Both the position numbers and the translations under genes were made by a program. Shown here piece by piece: positions 44,260-54,029 of a stretch of 64,000 bases of DNA (position 1 is its first letter; the number at the start of each line of letters is the position of its first letter). The notes beneath the pieces were generated by a model. The model made no database searches, was not told the origin of the DNA, and was given only the letters and a program-made list of their open reading frames with translations. The DNA is taken from assembly GCA_021234155.1 (NCBI GenBank), contig JAJEKV010000036.1, forward strand, positions 3,156,996-3,220,995, read 5' to 3'. The stretch comes from Isoetes taiwanensis (lineage: Eukaryota; Streptophyta; Lycopodiopsida; Isoetales; Isoetaceae).

Positions 44260-45400
44260 ATCATCCTATAACACCACAGAAATTCCGTTTATCACTCTCA
44301 AATATGCATTTTTTTAACTAGGTCAATGCAAAGAACAAGTCAATCCTTACAACCAAGTCAATGTAGAGATCAAATATGTCTCTTCTTAAAACAATAAGTG
44401 ATGAAACTCAAGCACTTTAAGTAAAACCTTGAATTTGGCAATATACTAGCGTGAAATAAATTAGACTCATTTACAATAAAAGACTGTTGCCTTAGATGCA
44501 TTGCTGCTTTTCCCTTGAACAAACTACTTTTGTCTGGTCAAATGCGGAGCAATTTCAAGCACAAAGAGGGTCGTCAGTAGGATTTGGCAACTTAGATATT
44601 GGGCAAAGCAATCACAAACAGAATGTAACAATTAGTCCAATTTGCATTTACAACTAAAGTAACATAGTTTCCATGCATCTAAAGCGAGGAAAAAACTAAG
44701 GTTGCTAAAGCCTTCTGATGTGCTTTTTGCTAGTATTTAGATTCCGGTGTGCTTTTTCTAGTTTTTTTTTTTAGCACGTCAGCCTAACCAAGCGTGCAAC
44801 CCTCCTTGCAATTCTAGGCTATCCACGTAGCACTTTCACCTCAGCCAAAACTGACGTGGCGTTAAAAAAACCGTTAGATGTTCATTTTCCCAGATCTAAG
44901 GCCATTAAAATTAGATAAGCCCGAAAAATAGCACGGAGATGGCACTGGACGGTAAGTGAGGCTCTTCAAGGCGACGTTTGACAAAACAAAGCCGGTGAAC
45001 AACCACAGTTGCACTCGCTTCCTCATATTTTTTTCTGTATCATTCCTTTTATTTTCCTTCTAGACCTTGGCCCTGCCTCTTACGGCCCCTCTTCGGGTGT
45101 TGGATTTTAGTTACTCTCTTTTTAGTTACAGCTCTATTTTAAAGCCTGTATATTAGTTTATCCATTTGTTAGTCCGCGCAGTCCGTCTTTGCCTATCAAG
45201 CAAATGTACCCAAGTCTCGAGAATTTGAATTCTGTCTCCTATTGCTCAGAATATTTATAAAAATTTTGAGGCAAGCAAAGTGTTTTCTTTCCTCCACTGA
45301 TTCTTGCTCATTATTTCTGAGAGGATTTCCGGTCAGGCCATAGATCAATTTAGGAAAATCGAAAAGTTGGGGATCCTCCGTCGTCTTGTGATTCCTGAGT
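44260..45400. other. Stretch with no recognisable gene
   Basis: AT-rich. Some GC-richer words occur near 44790-45000. I see no transposon ends. Confidence 0.45.
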
Positions 45401-45407
45401 TTTTGAA

Positions 45408-45466
45408 ATGACGAGGATCCGGCAATCCAATCTGCCTCAGAAAGCGCCAGCAGCATCCGACGCCAG
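45408..45466 (+). other. Possible short first exon
   Basis: ATG at 45408 opens MTRIRQSNLPQKAPAASDAR, ending in a CAG|GTAAGG donor at 45466/45467. The upstream 300 bp are pyrimidine-rich, as in many plant leaders. No downstream exon was identified. Confidence 0.2.
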
Positions 45467-45837
45467 GTAAGGTACATGGCATGTTCTTCTCAATCTTCAT
45501 TCCTCTGGGTTTAGGATCTTAGAGCAGGGGCTTAGAGCAGATTATTATTTTTGTGTGTTTTGTTCAAACCGTACTATGCATGTACAGGTTTTGCTCAAAT
45601 TCTTACACGAGTAGCAAGAAACCATACCATGAATGTTTCCTACTACTATATACATGTAATTTGGTTTTTAATTTACTGGCAGAACTCGGCTTCCAGGTGC
45701 CTTTTCTGTATCCCTAAGCATCCTTCATATATTTGTTTCTATAGAATAATTGGTCTATCTGTTTTAATAAAATAGAATAGGCCCTAAAAAATCATCATTG
45801 CATCATTTGCATCTAAATTTGCTGAGGTAAACTTCTA

Positions 45838-46010
45838 AGTGTGAAGCATTGTGGGATGCAAGATTAGTCTTTGATCATATGTCTAAAAGAATTTCGCTTG
45901 GACCATGATGTAGTTGACATATACAGGGTCTCATGACACATGTCATATATATTTGCAGGTCCCGCTTTACATATTTTATATCATGGCTGAGCATTCTAAG
46001 TTGTAGTGCC
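45838..46010. repeat. PPR-derived repeat fragments shared with 48.8 and 50.5 kb
   Basis: 45838-45905 matches 48841-48910 (GATGCAAGATTAGTCTTTGA and neighbours), which encodes DARLVFDHISKRNSFSW in the better copy. 45915-46010 matches 50487-50590 (GCTTTACATATTTTATATCA and neighbours). These are scrambled pieces of one PPR gene region. Confidence 0.75.
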
Positions 46011-46019
46011 TGGACGTGT

Positions 46020-46284
46020 TATACAGTATACCAAAATTTGTACAGGCATACCCCACAAACGAGGATCTCTACGTACGGTCTAGATCGAGGAATAAAGGGC
46101 ATTTATGCTCATCCAACAGCTCTCGCTGCCCTACGTCACCCCCCGTGTGAATATGCACCCAAACCAAAGGGGGTTTCAAGGGGGTTTTAATTTAAAATTG
46201 TTAAATGTAATGGTTTGTGTTAATTAATGTTGATATGTTGGTTGTTATATGAAAAAAATTTTTGGGCCCTTCGGGCCCTAACAA
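46020..46284 (+). repeat. Third copy of the 20.4-kb foldback element
   Basis: Shares ACAAACGAGGATC, GTGTGAATATGCACCCAAAC and the terminal hairpin GGGCCCTTCGGGCCC followed by TAACAAAA with the elements at 20399-20890. A single copy, not folded back. Confidence 0.85.
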
Positions 46285-46563
46285 AAGGGAGAAAAAAATG
46301 TAAAAGTCATCATAGGATCATACGAATGAATAAAAAACTCAGGATGAATAAACAAATGCTAAATAGGAGTACGAAAGCAAGAATATCTAGCATAGGATAT
46401 TATGAGTAAGTTGCACGTGAAATATTGGAACTAATAGAAGGTAAAAATACAAGTATCTAAGAAACTGCAAGATTACTGATAAAAGAATCGCATAATTAGA
46501 GTATATGCTTATCAACTTAACATGATGCCAGCAAGAGGAGAAAGATTTGTTACTGCTCGCACT

Positions 46564-46755
46564 TTAGAAAGATCGTGGTGTATTCTTAGCATTCGCATCC
46601 ACAACTTCCATAGAAACATGCACAACTTCTTCTAAAGAGCCATATTTGATAGACATATGAATTAAAGAGTCGTACAAAAAAATCATCTTCAACCCACAAT
46701 ATACAAGTTTAGAGTGTATCTCCCACCTTTGTTTTTTCAATTGGCACACACACAT
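46564..46755 (-). pseudogene. PPR fragment
   Basis: Minus-strand frame with a recognisable PPR stretch: EIHSKLVYCGLKMIFLYDSL, then IHMSIKYGSLEEVVHVSMEV. The sequence after it no longer fits the motif. An isolated, decayed fragment. Confidence 0.6.
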
Positions 46756-47030
46756 ATTAGCATAATAGCAGGGAACAAAGACTGAAACATTTTAAACAGA
46801 ATAAGATGTATATGTAGTATATGTAGGACCAATTTCGAGATCTCGTGATTCAATCCTACAAGCATGCAGTTCAGGTATTTTACACATCAAGCTCGAAACC
46901 TTTAACATGACTTTTTTTCTAGTGTATCAAACTTGGAAACATAGGAACTAGAATCATATCCCCCATCGGACCCGAATAGCATTTGTCTGTTTAAATATGT
47001 TTAAATATCTCGAACTTCTTTGCCTGCTAG

Positions 47031-47640
47031 GTGCTGTATGATAGTGGTGCAAGAGAGTTAGCAGTATGTTCATTACCAGCAATAGGATGTTTTCCATCAC
47101 AGATTACGCTATATGGTAAAGGAAACTTGGCATGCGTGAGTACATTGAACAAAGATGCCCAAAGATTAAACGCAAGATTAAAACGCAGCACAGAAGACAT
47201 GAAATGGCGGAGCGTATCTGGAATGAAACTGACAGTTTTAGACTTATACAGCACAACTTTGGATGCTTCACAAAATCCTTCCAAATACGGTGAGTAGCTC
47301 ATACCTGGTATGGTCAGAAGATTTAGATTAGGGCTGAAGCTTTGCTGCTTGTTCTTTGCAGGTTTCTCAGTAGGACCAACTGGCTGTTGCAGATGAGGAA
47401 GATATGAAGCTGCCATCTATTGTAACCTTTTGACACCTGCTTGCCCCATAGCCGAAACTTATGTGTATTGGGAAGAGAATTTGCATAGCCAGCCTTCCAA
47501 ATACGGTGAGTAGCTCATACCTGGTATGGTCAGAAGATTTAGATTAGGGCTGAAGCTTTGCCGCTTGTTCTTTGCAGGTTTCTCAGTAGGACCAACTGGC
47601 TGTTGCGAATCAGGAAGATATGAAGTTTATTTTCCTGAAG
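47031..47640 (+). pseudogene. GDSL esterase/lipase C-terminal exons, duplicated and broken
   Basis: After a TGCTAG acceptor, an 86-codon exon (47031-47289) reads VLYDSGARELAVCSLPAIGC, FPSQITLYGKGNLACVSTLN, DLYSTTLDASQNPSKYG. A GTGAGT...TTTGCAG intron (47290-47361) leads, in phase, to GFSVGPTGCC and, after one in-frame TGA, GRYEAAIYCNLLTPACP. The GLPP/IGC-like block, NPSKYGF and TGCC...C...CP are hallmarks of plant GDSL hydrolases (secreted serine esterases). The catalytic Ser block and Asp-x-x-His block are absent here, so this is a fragment. The segment from CCTTCCAAATACGG through GGAAGATATGAAG is repeated at a period of 216 bp (47497-47626), duplicating the intron and second exon start. Confidence 0.82.
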
Positions 47641-48175
47641 ATGAGCAATCCTACTCCTAAAGAAATTACCTTCACATTCAAAAAGAAATTAGTCTAAGAT
47701 TGTCTGTACATTTTTAAAACACACAAAAAAAAATTCAAATGTTGTTGTGTATATGGCCTTGCCTTTTGGCTTATGGCCTCTTGCACAAGCATGCTATCAG
47801 AAGATTTAAAGTAATGCAAATGCATGTACTGCTTCCATTTTGAAAGCTGGAAAGCTGAACATGAGCTTCACTTGGTTTTCTACCTCAAATTCTGTATGAT
47901 GCATGTGCTATGATTCTGTAGATGCAGATTATAACGATGTTTCCTTTGCCGTTTTACCTGTATCAGACCCATCGATGCCATAAGAGATGGAGATGGAGCC
48001 TTGTCTCAGCTCTCATGCCAGCGGCCAGACATAGTTCTAACACCAGCGGCCAGACATAGGCGCTTTCGATGCCTGCCCTACCTCTGCATCATGCCAAATC
48101 CGGATGCCCTTTCAGTTCGAGGCAAACGCAACAACCACACGATTTTCCCTCTTCTTTAAAATCAATGGCTAACAA

Positions 48176-48300
48176 ATGGGTGCACTCTAGAAATACCATT
48201 TAGTACGTCCACGTGAATACGCCCATGAAATCATATGAAAACCATGCCAAAAAGCGTATAAAATCACAAAAAAAACCCCTGTTATAATGCTACATATTTA
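48176..48300. repeat. Interspersed repeat, copy 2 (pair at 23091)
   Basis: See 23091-23215; the shared core is ACGCCCATGAAATCATATGA through AACCCCTGTTATAATGCT. Confidence 0.8.
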
Positions 48301-48440
48301 GGCCAACGGTGTTTATAAGAGTCGTTTGATGGATTATATGAGCTATTCTGAAGGATCAATTTTATCAAAGCAATGGGCATGTTATTTTGGTGAGCTTCTA
48401 GAGTATGAGCCCTCCTAGCTCTCCTTGACCTTGAATTGAA
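48299..48440. repeat. Repeat pair with 50611-50755
   Basis: Both contain GGTGTTTATAA, GATT or AATTATATGAGCTATTC, AAAGCAATGGGCA and GCTCTCCTTGACCTTGAA. Same orientation, about 2.3 kb apart, in a region of scrambled PPR pieces. Confidence 0.8.
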
Positions 48441-48840
48441 CGTTCAATTCTTTGTAGAATTGCTAGAATTCTTTAGAACACCTAATTGTTGCATTTCATA
48501 CCATAACATAGTTCATGGATTACCAAGCTAGATCAATCTCTACCTCCACATATCTAAGATACAACCTTTTTTGTTTGCTTCTATTTCTATCTTGTGTTTT
48601 ATTTGCATTACATTACTATTTGTATCTAGTTATTTTGTGATTCTTCTATTCTTTTGCTATAAATGACAGTTGGAGCATTGTTGATCTCTACATATGCCAA
48701 TTTTTTTTTTGAGTTATAGATTTGAAAGTGGACATGCAAATTGCATCATCCAATTTTAATGCAGACTTGTAAGCCTAGCACAAACAGAAAGTGCAACATG
48801 AAGGCTAGTTGTAGAAAATCTGCTAGTGGAGATGTATGGC

Positions 48841-49260
48841 AAGTGTGAAGCATAGTGGGATGCAAGATTAGTCTTTGATCATATATCTAAAAGAAACTCT
48901 TTCAGTTGGACCATCATGCATACTGCTTATGTGGAACATAACTGTTTTAAAGAAGCTCTCCAAATGTTTACACAAATTCCACATCCAAATGCTGCTTCTT
49001 GTATGTCTGTGATTAGGGCATGTGTCAAACAAGGCCAGCTGAAGCTTGTTGTTCATCTTTTAGAGCAGTTCCCTCAGGATACAATACTTGCATACAATGT
49101 TGTTCTTTACGCTATATTAGATGCGAGGGAAGTCAGAGGATGCTATCAATTTTTTCTGTAAGGTGCCACAACATGATATGTCCTGGAATATCATGCTTGC
49201 TGCTCATGAGCATGGTCATGGCAGTAAAGGAAAAAATCCTCTGCTTTATTAAATCATCCA
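48841..49260 (+). pseudogene. PPR protein fragment
   Basis: The open part at 48916-49161 reads HTAYVEHNCFKEALQMFTQI, PHPNAASCMSVIRACVKQGQ, LKLVVHLLEQFPQDTILAYN, VVLYAILDAREVRG. It is preceded out of frame by DARLVFDHISKRNSFSW. After a shift it continues VPQHDMSWNIMLAAHEHGHG. These are plant PPR units with the usual helical-hairpin phrases. Two or more frameshifts break it. Confidence 0.7.
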
Positions 49261-49431
49261 ACATGACTAATAAGATTTAATAGGCTATAGCAGTGATCCA
49301 CCAAAGGCAGGATGCCATAATCTGTACACATGGAAATAAAGTAGTGCTGACCGTTGTCATTTAGATCAAAGATGGCTGGAAAGTGATTTCAGTTGGTTTT
49401 GTACCATCCGGCCACATTTCCTAGAAGAGTT

Positions 49432-49692
49432 TCAAGGCTTCCTTCTACAGTCATGGCAATAAAAGATACTTTTAGAGAACTCTTCAAACATTTGACGTAC
49501 GTCTCTCAATGGCCCACATTTACCATACATATTGAGTGGTGCAGTCTTTACAAATGACATCTGAATCAAAAAGCAACCCTTGTTTGGGGACATACTATCC
49601 TGTAGCATATGGCAATAGAGTCGAACAAATATTTCATTATTGGTTATAGAGGCTGCAAATGGTTTCTGGAATAATTCCAGATATAGATGCAT
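49432..49692 (-). pseudogene. PPR fragment, opposite strand
   Basis: Minus-strand frame containing APLNMYGKCGPLRDVRQMFE after a diverged upstream helix. Only about one PPR unit is clear. It faces the fragment at 48841, so the two are not one gene in place. Confidence 0.6.
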
Positions 49693-49863
49693 GATAGTTT
49701 GAAGCTTTCATGCAAGTAATGGGCAGTTAAGCCTAGCATGTTTGTGCCTGAATTCATCTATTAAATTCAAGAACGAAAAGTCTAGAGATTGGAAAGGAAA
49801 GAAGAAATGCTAGCTCTAAGTTGTTTTAGACGGGCGTTCACACCATCCTTCTTTTTAATTTCA

Positions 49864-49887
49864 ACTTGCATGTTCCATCTTTTTGTT
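49864..49887 (+). repeat. 24-bp LINE target duplication, left
   Basis: Direct repeat (starts ACTTGCATGTTCCATC) of 50439-50462, bracketing the LINE fragment. Confidence 0.92.
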
Positions 49888-50438
49888 TTTTTTTTTGAAG
49901 AACGTGTTTTACTTCATATTATACACTCAAAATATTACAAAGTACTTCCAGAAGTAAGAAATATCCCTGAAGCATCAATCACTTTTAGATGATCACTCCA
50001 TATTGGAAATTTAATACGATCAGGCCAATTGGAGATCTGAAAGCAATTATACAACTTCTTACGAATTTCTTGAAGTACCACCCGAGAAGAAATATGCTTA
50101 TCATTAAAGACCTTTCTTCGCCTTCGCTTCCATACACTCAATATTAGCCAAGACTTTGCCATGTGAAATGCAATCCTTTTAGAAGCAGTCCACTGATTTG
50201 GATAAATACCCAAAAGAAAGTGCTGACTATCCAAAGATACTCCAAAAAGAGAATACAGCCAGGACCTAAGACTACTCAGCTCTTCACACAAATATAAACA
50301 ATGCTCCAATGTTTCAATGCACCGCTCACACATTGGGCAAAGTGGGCTTACTCCCGGCTTAAAGCGATGAACCATCTCATTAACTCTCAAAGAGCGATGA
50401 ATCACCCGCCAAAGTAAAACATTTACCTTTGGAGGATC
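49888..50438 (-). mobile_element. 5'-truncated L1-type LINE, 551 bp
   Basis: The insertion lies between exact 24-bp target duplications and has a T tract at its left edge (49886-49896), i.e. a poly(A) tail on the minus strand. The minus-strand frame (stop at 49935) encodes the zinc-binding RT-associated domain: NVLLWRVIHRSLRVNEMVHR, then CPMCERC...ETLEHCLYLCEE, then WKRRRRKVFND. This is the C-terminal region of a plant L1 ORF2. Only the last ~170 codons are present, so it is a dead-on-arrival copy. The clean frame and perfect duplication suggest it is fairly recent. Confidence 0.93.
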
Positions 50439-50462
50439 ACTTGCATGTTCCATCTTTTTGTT
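50439..50462 (+). repeat. 24-bp LINE target duplication, right
   Basis: Exact copy of 49864-49887. Confidence 0.92.
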
Positions 50463-51380
50463 GGTTCATGGAGATTCTTTTATCGTTTCATAATTGACAT
50501 ACACAGGTTCTTTCTTGTGACACATTTTTCATATATATTTGCAGGTCTCGCTTTACATATTTTATATCATGGATGAGCATTCTAAGTTGTATTGCCTAGA
50601 CATGATATTATTAGGCCAATGGTGTTTATAAAAGTCGTTTGATGAATTATATGAGCTATTCCGAAGGGTAACTTTTTTCAAAGCAATGGGCAGGTTATTT
50701 TGATGAGCTTCTAGAATATGAGCCCTTCTAGCTCTCCTTGACCTTGAACTTGAAATGCTGAGCTTTATTGGCATTTTACTCTACACAAGTATATGCTCTG
50801 ATGGTATCAAATCTTATGCAAGCTTGTATTTGTAGGGCAAGGAAATAACTTGGGTGAATGCTATCATTGATCATATCTTTGATGTGGCTTTAATGAATGG
50901 CAGAGGTTTGTGCTTATATTTAACATTTTAGTTTAAAAACACTAATTATTCTCAATATCTCTACTTATACGTGTTGCTATATTTTCAGCCAATTTATTTG
51001 TATATGTCTACCTATATTTTCAGTTGATTTACAAGTTAGATCAAATTAAGCAGTTTAAGCTATCAATGGTTGATTTCAAGAACGTTGACAGTGAACCCCA
51101 TGGCGGTTTGAAGTCCTGTCAAACTTTTCTAGCCTTTACATTTGCTCAGAAAATATATTCGCATCGATCCGAGACATCGGATCGCCATTCTAGAATGGGA
51201 CGAGCATGCATGTCATGCATGCATGCGGGCGGCGCATGCCCGTTTTGGGTTGGGAGTTCGCTATTTCAGGCGTGTTTCTGCATCCACGTCTCATCGGCGC
51301 TTCCTCTTCTCTCAGCAGTACCTTATTCTCTTTGAACCCACCCTCCCCCCCTTCTTTGTTTATTGTACAAGTTCTGTTTA
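50463..51380. other. PPR-region repeats, no gene
   Basis: Holds the repeat pairs 50487-50590 and 50611-50755 described above. Short frames near 51.0-51.4 kb have no motif. Confidence 0.45.
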
Positions 51381-51385
51381 TCATG

Positions 51386-51431
51386 TTTTTCCACCCGCTG
51401 GGTGATGCTTTTTTTCCACCCGCTGGGTGAT
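51386..51431. repeat. Tandem 24-bp duplication
   Basis: Two copies of TTTTTCCACCCGCTGGGTGA followed by TGC. Each contains a short CACCCGCTGGGTG palindrome. Confidence 0.85.
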
Positions 51432-51566
51432 GCTATTCTCTGGTATGTTTCTCGTTTGTTGTGTTGGTGATGTGCAGGTACAGGTTGGCGAGCGGCATCC
51501 GTTTCGACTTCTCCATGCGGGGGTTTTTGGGAGCGATTCTATGCCTTACGTTTGTCTAAGCCCCTT

Positions 51567-51645
51567 GCCGAAGGCTTATCACTAGGGTTTTTCCTCGAAA
51601 ACCCGAAAGGGCGGGGTTTTTTAATCCCGGTGATAAGCTTTCGGC
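51567..51645. repeat. 79-bp inverted repeat (hairpin)
   Basis: GCCGAAGGCTTATCAC at the left pairs with GTGATAAGCTTTCGGC at the right. Inner arms also pair (AGGGTTTTT and AAAACCC with GGGTTTTTT). It could be a tiny foldback element. No target duplication is apparent. Confidence 0.8.
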
Positions 51646-52275
51646 AGGTACATCAGCCACTCATCTATTAGCATTGTATTTGTTTTGGGGTCCAAATGAT
51701 ATAATTGGATTTTCCCTTTATTTTTCGTGGGTAGTTCGCATGTGTGCGGCTACCCACTGTCCACCATTGTAGAAAATCTGCTGAGATGAATGAGAAGCCT
51801 ATCTATGCGCTTTGTTGGTTTCTTGCGAGTCCCATTCTAGAATGACATATAATGAGGTCCTTCTATCACACAAAAGCCCAACGTACAAACTTGCAAGTTT
51901 CATGTCTGCGTAGTTCTTTGCTGTATTATGATAGAATACGACAAGCTTGGAAACACATATGTTGTATAGATGTTTTTCCAGTTATTGGTTATGTCTTGCT
52001 TAGATATGTGGAAACTACTACACATAAGCGTATAATGTTTCAACATTATCTACAAAAACTATAATGTTAGTGTACATTCTTTCAGCTATCCACCATTTCA
52101 AATCTATTCCATTAAATCTATTCTGTTTCTAGCTTGCACAAAAGAATCTCATCAAATAGGCAAGAAATCCAAGGCATAAAGGTACTCATTCTATCGAAAG
52201 ATGGAGATTCTGCCGAAAGTTGCACACATAATTATGAAAGTTATACGTCGAGTAAAAACACACGCCAGGACATTA

Positions 52276-52305
52276 GCCCGGCAACGCCGGGCACACGTTT
52301 ACTAG
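52276..52305 (+). mobile_element. Helitron 3' end
   Basis: A perfect 7-bp stem (GCCCGGC-AAC-GCCGGGC, 52276-52292), a 9-bp spacer and CTAG at 52302-52305 followed by T: the classic Helitron 3' terminus. The loop AAC and spacing match the minus-strand end at 16047, so the two may belong to related families. I could not place the 5' TC end. The body lies to the left. Confidence 0.75.
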
Positions 52306-52554
52306 TTGTTACTTAAAATGGATCTTGTCAAGTACTATTGTTACCACAAATACATCATGCCAAATTCCACAACTTAATATACCACAACTTAATATTGTTA
52401 CTAAAAGTAATGCCGCCAAACTTAAATGCCTAATAATTTTAATCTAACCAAAGTCTTCTTTTGTAAACGAAAAAAAGGGACCTTTATTACATTGCATAAC
52501 TCGACCACAAACCCTGGCGTGCCTTTTTGCTAGTTTTTGTGCTTTTTTTAGTTG

Positions 52555-52640
52555 TTGGGTTGCCCCTAGGGGGGCAAACCCTCGTTTATGAGGGTATGTG
52601 GGCATATCCGTGTATATCTTAGCGGATATGCCCGACATAT
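52555..52640. repeat. Two adjacent hairpins
   Basis: GGGTTGCCCCTAGGGGGGCA-type inverted repeat at 52557-52582, followed by GGGCATATCCG...CGGATATGCCC at about 52600-52632. The first resembles the CAGGGTTGCCC end of the hAT MITE but lacks a partner. Confidence 0.6.
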
Positions 52641-52971
52641 CTTGGTGGATCTAAAACCGGCTCTTTCCTGTAAATGCTAGGTCGCGATCGTTGGTGGTCC
52701 ATCCCCCGCTTTGTGTTCGAACGAGCAAACCCGGCATCCATTCTATAGGAGATCGGCCCGGATGCAAACGGAAGCAAGCAAAGATTTAATAATTTGGGTC
52801 CGATTTTGCATGGAATCGGCAAAGCTGGTACATTTCAAGGCTTCAAGGTCGCCCATGTATTACATAGCAAAATCTACATCAAAATCTACATAGCAAATTG
52901 GTCTTTCTTCATCTTTCGGACCGGTTATGAGGAAGAGAGTGTACAAATTCCTTGAAACCTACGAGAGTAGG

Positions 52972-54022
52972 TCCAGCTTCAAGGGGCAAAGCGAGAAATA
53001 TGGGTAATTGATGAAGAATCCATCACCATATCCCGAGTTACAGCAGCTCTTTTCAACACTTTCGAAAACTTTGGGCATGGTGTCATTCGGCGGGGCATTT
53101 CTGCGGTCGATCAATGCTTAGCTTCTCATGATGAGAGGCAAAAATGTGGGCCGGTAAGTTTGCAACATGGCTCCTTGCCTTTTCCTTCTGCCTACCCTTC
53201 TTTCTTTCCTTTATCTTTTCTCTCGGTGCATAGGGGAGCAATCATGGCTTTAGGCGTATGGAGCTTGATCTATCTAACAGGGGAAAGCCGATGGCATCGG
53301 CAAGTCACGGAGCGCATGAATAAAGGTAGCCATTGACAAGATATCACAAAATCACTATGTTATGTTATCGCGGGAGGGTTATAAGAATATCCTCAGTTGA
53401 TTTATTATATTTGCGGTGATATGCATTTTTGGTTGCGGCCTAGTAAGCTCTCGATAGTATGTGTGCAATACTAATTCCTTATGTCTTGATGCTATAGCGT
53501 GGATCTTGATACATGATCGTCTATTAGCATCCGGGCTAATGAGCTCTGTAGAATCATTCTTGAAGAAAGCTTCGGTATGTGTGGTGCCAAATCAATAAAT
53601 GGCGATAATAGCATATCTTTGAGCAGGGCTATGCTAGCAAATATTCATTGTTATGCTAAGTTTTGGGTGTTGTTTCTCTGGCGGGAGACTTCGGATGTGG
53701 TATGCTCCTCAATCTTGCCGCCAAGCAATTTTGTTCTTTTCTTTTAATGCTTGAATCTTGTTGTAGATTTTTAACATCTTTAACTGACCATGTATTGTTT
53801 ACCATCTTTGATCCATGTTTTAGCTCTAGAATGCTTATTTTAACTCTCCTTGATTTCTATTCCTCTTTTCAAAGAAACTTCTCATTTGAATATATGCAGG
53901 AAACCCTTGGACATGTCAACCTCCAGACCAATCTATCACTGCAAAAGGTGATACGCTTGCATGCAACACTTGGAGCTGTAATTAATTGAAGAGGCATTGG
54001 ATGGTGCCATCAGAAGGTAAAA
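52972..54022 (+). pseudogene. Possible multi-exon gene remnant, unrecognised
   Basis: Four exon-like blocks with splice-like borders. (1) To 53153: IWVIDEESITISRVTAALFN, TFENFGHGVIRRGISAVDQC, ending at CCG|GTAAGT. (2) From 53234, after GCATAG: GSNHGFRRMELDLSNRGKPM. (3) After GCTATAG to about 53573: ILIHDRLLASGLMSSVESFL, ending at a GTATGT donor. (4) From about 53899, after TATGCAG: ETLGHVNLQTNLSLQKVIRL, then, after a shift, IEEALDGAIRR|GTAAAA at 54019. Block 2 ends in a stop. I do not recognise the protein. Confidence 0.35.
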
Positions 54023-54029
54023 CTTCCAT

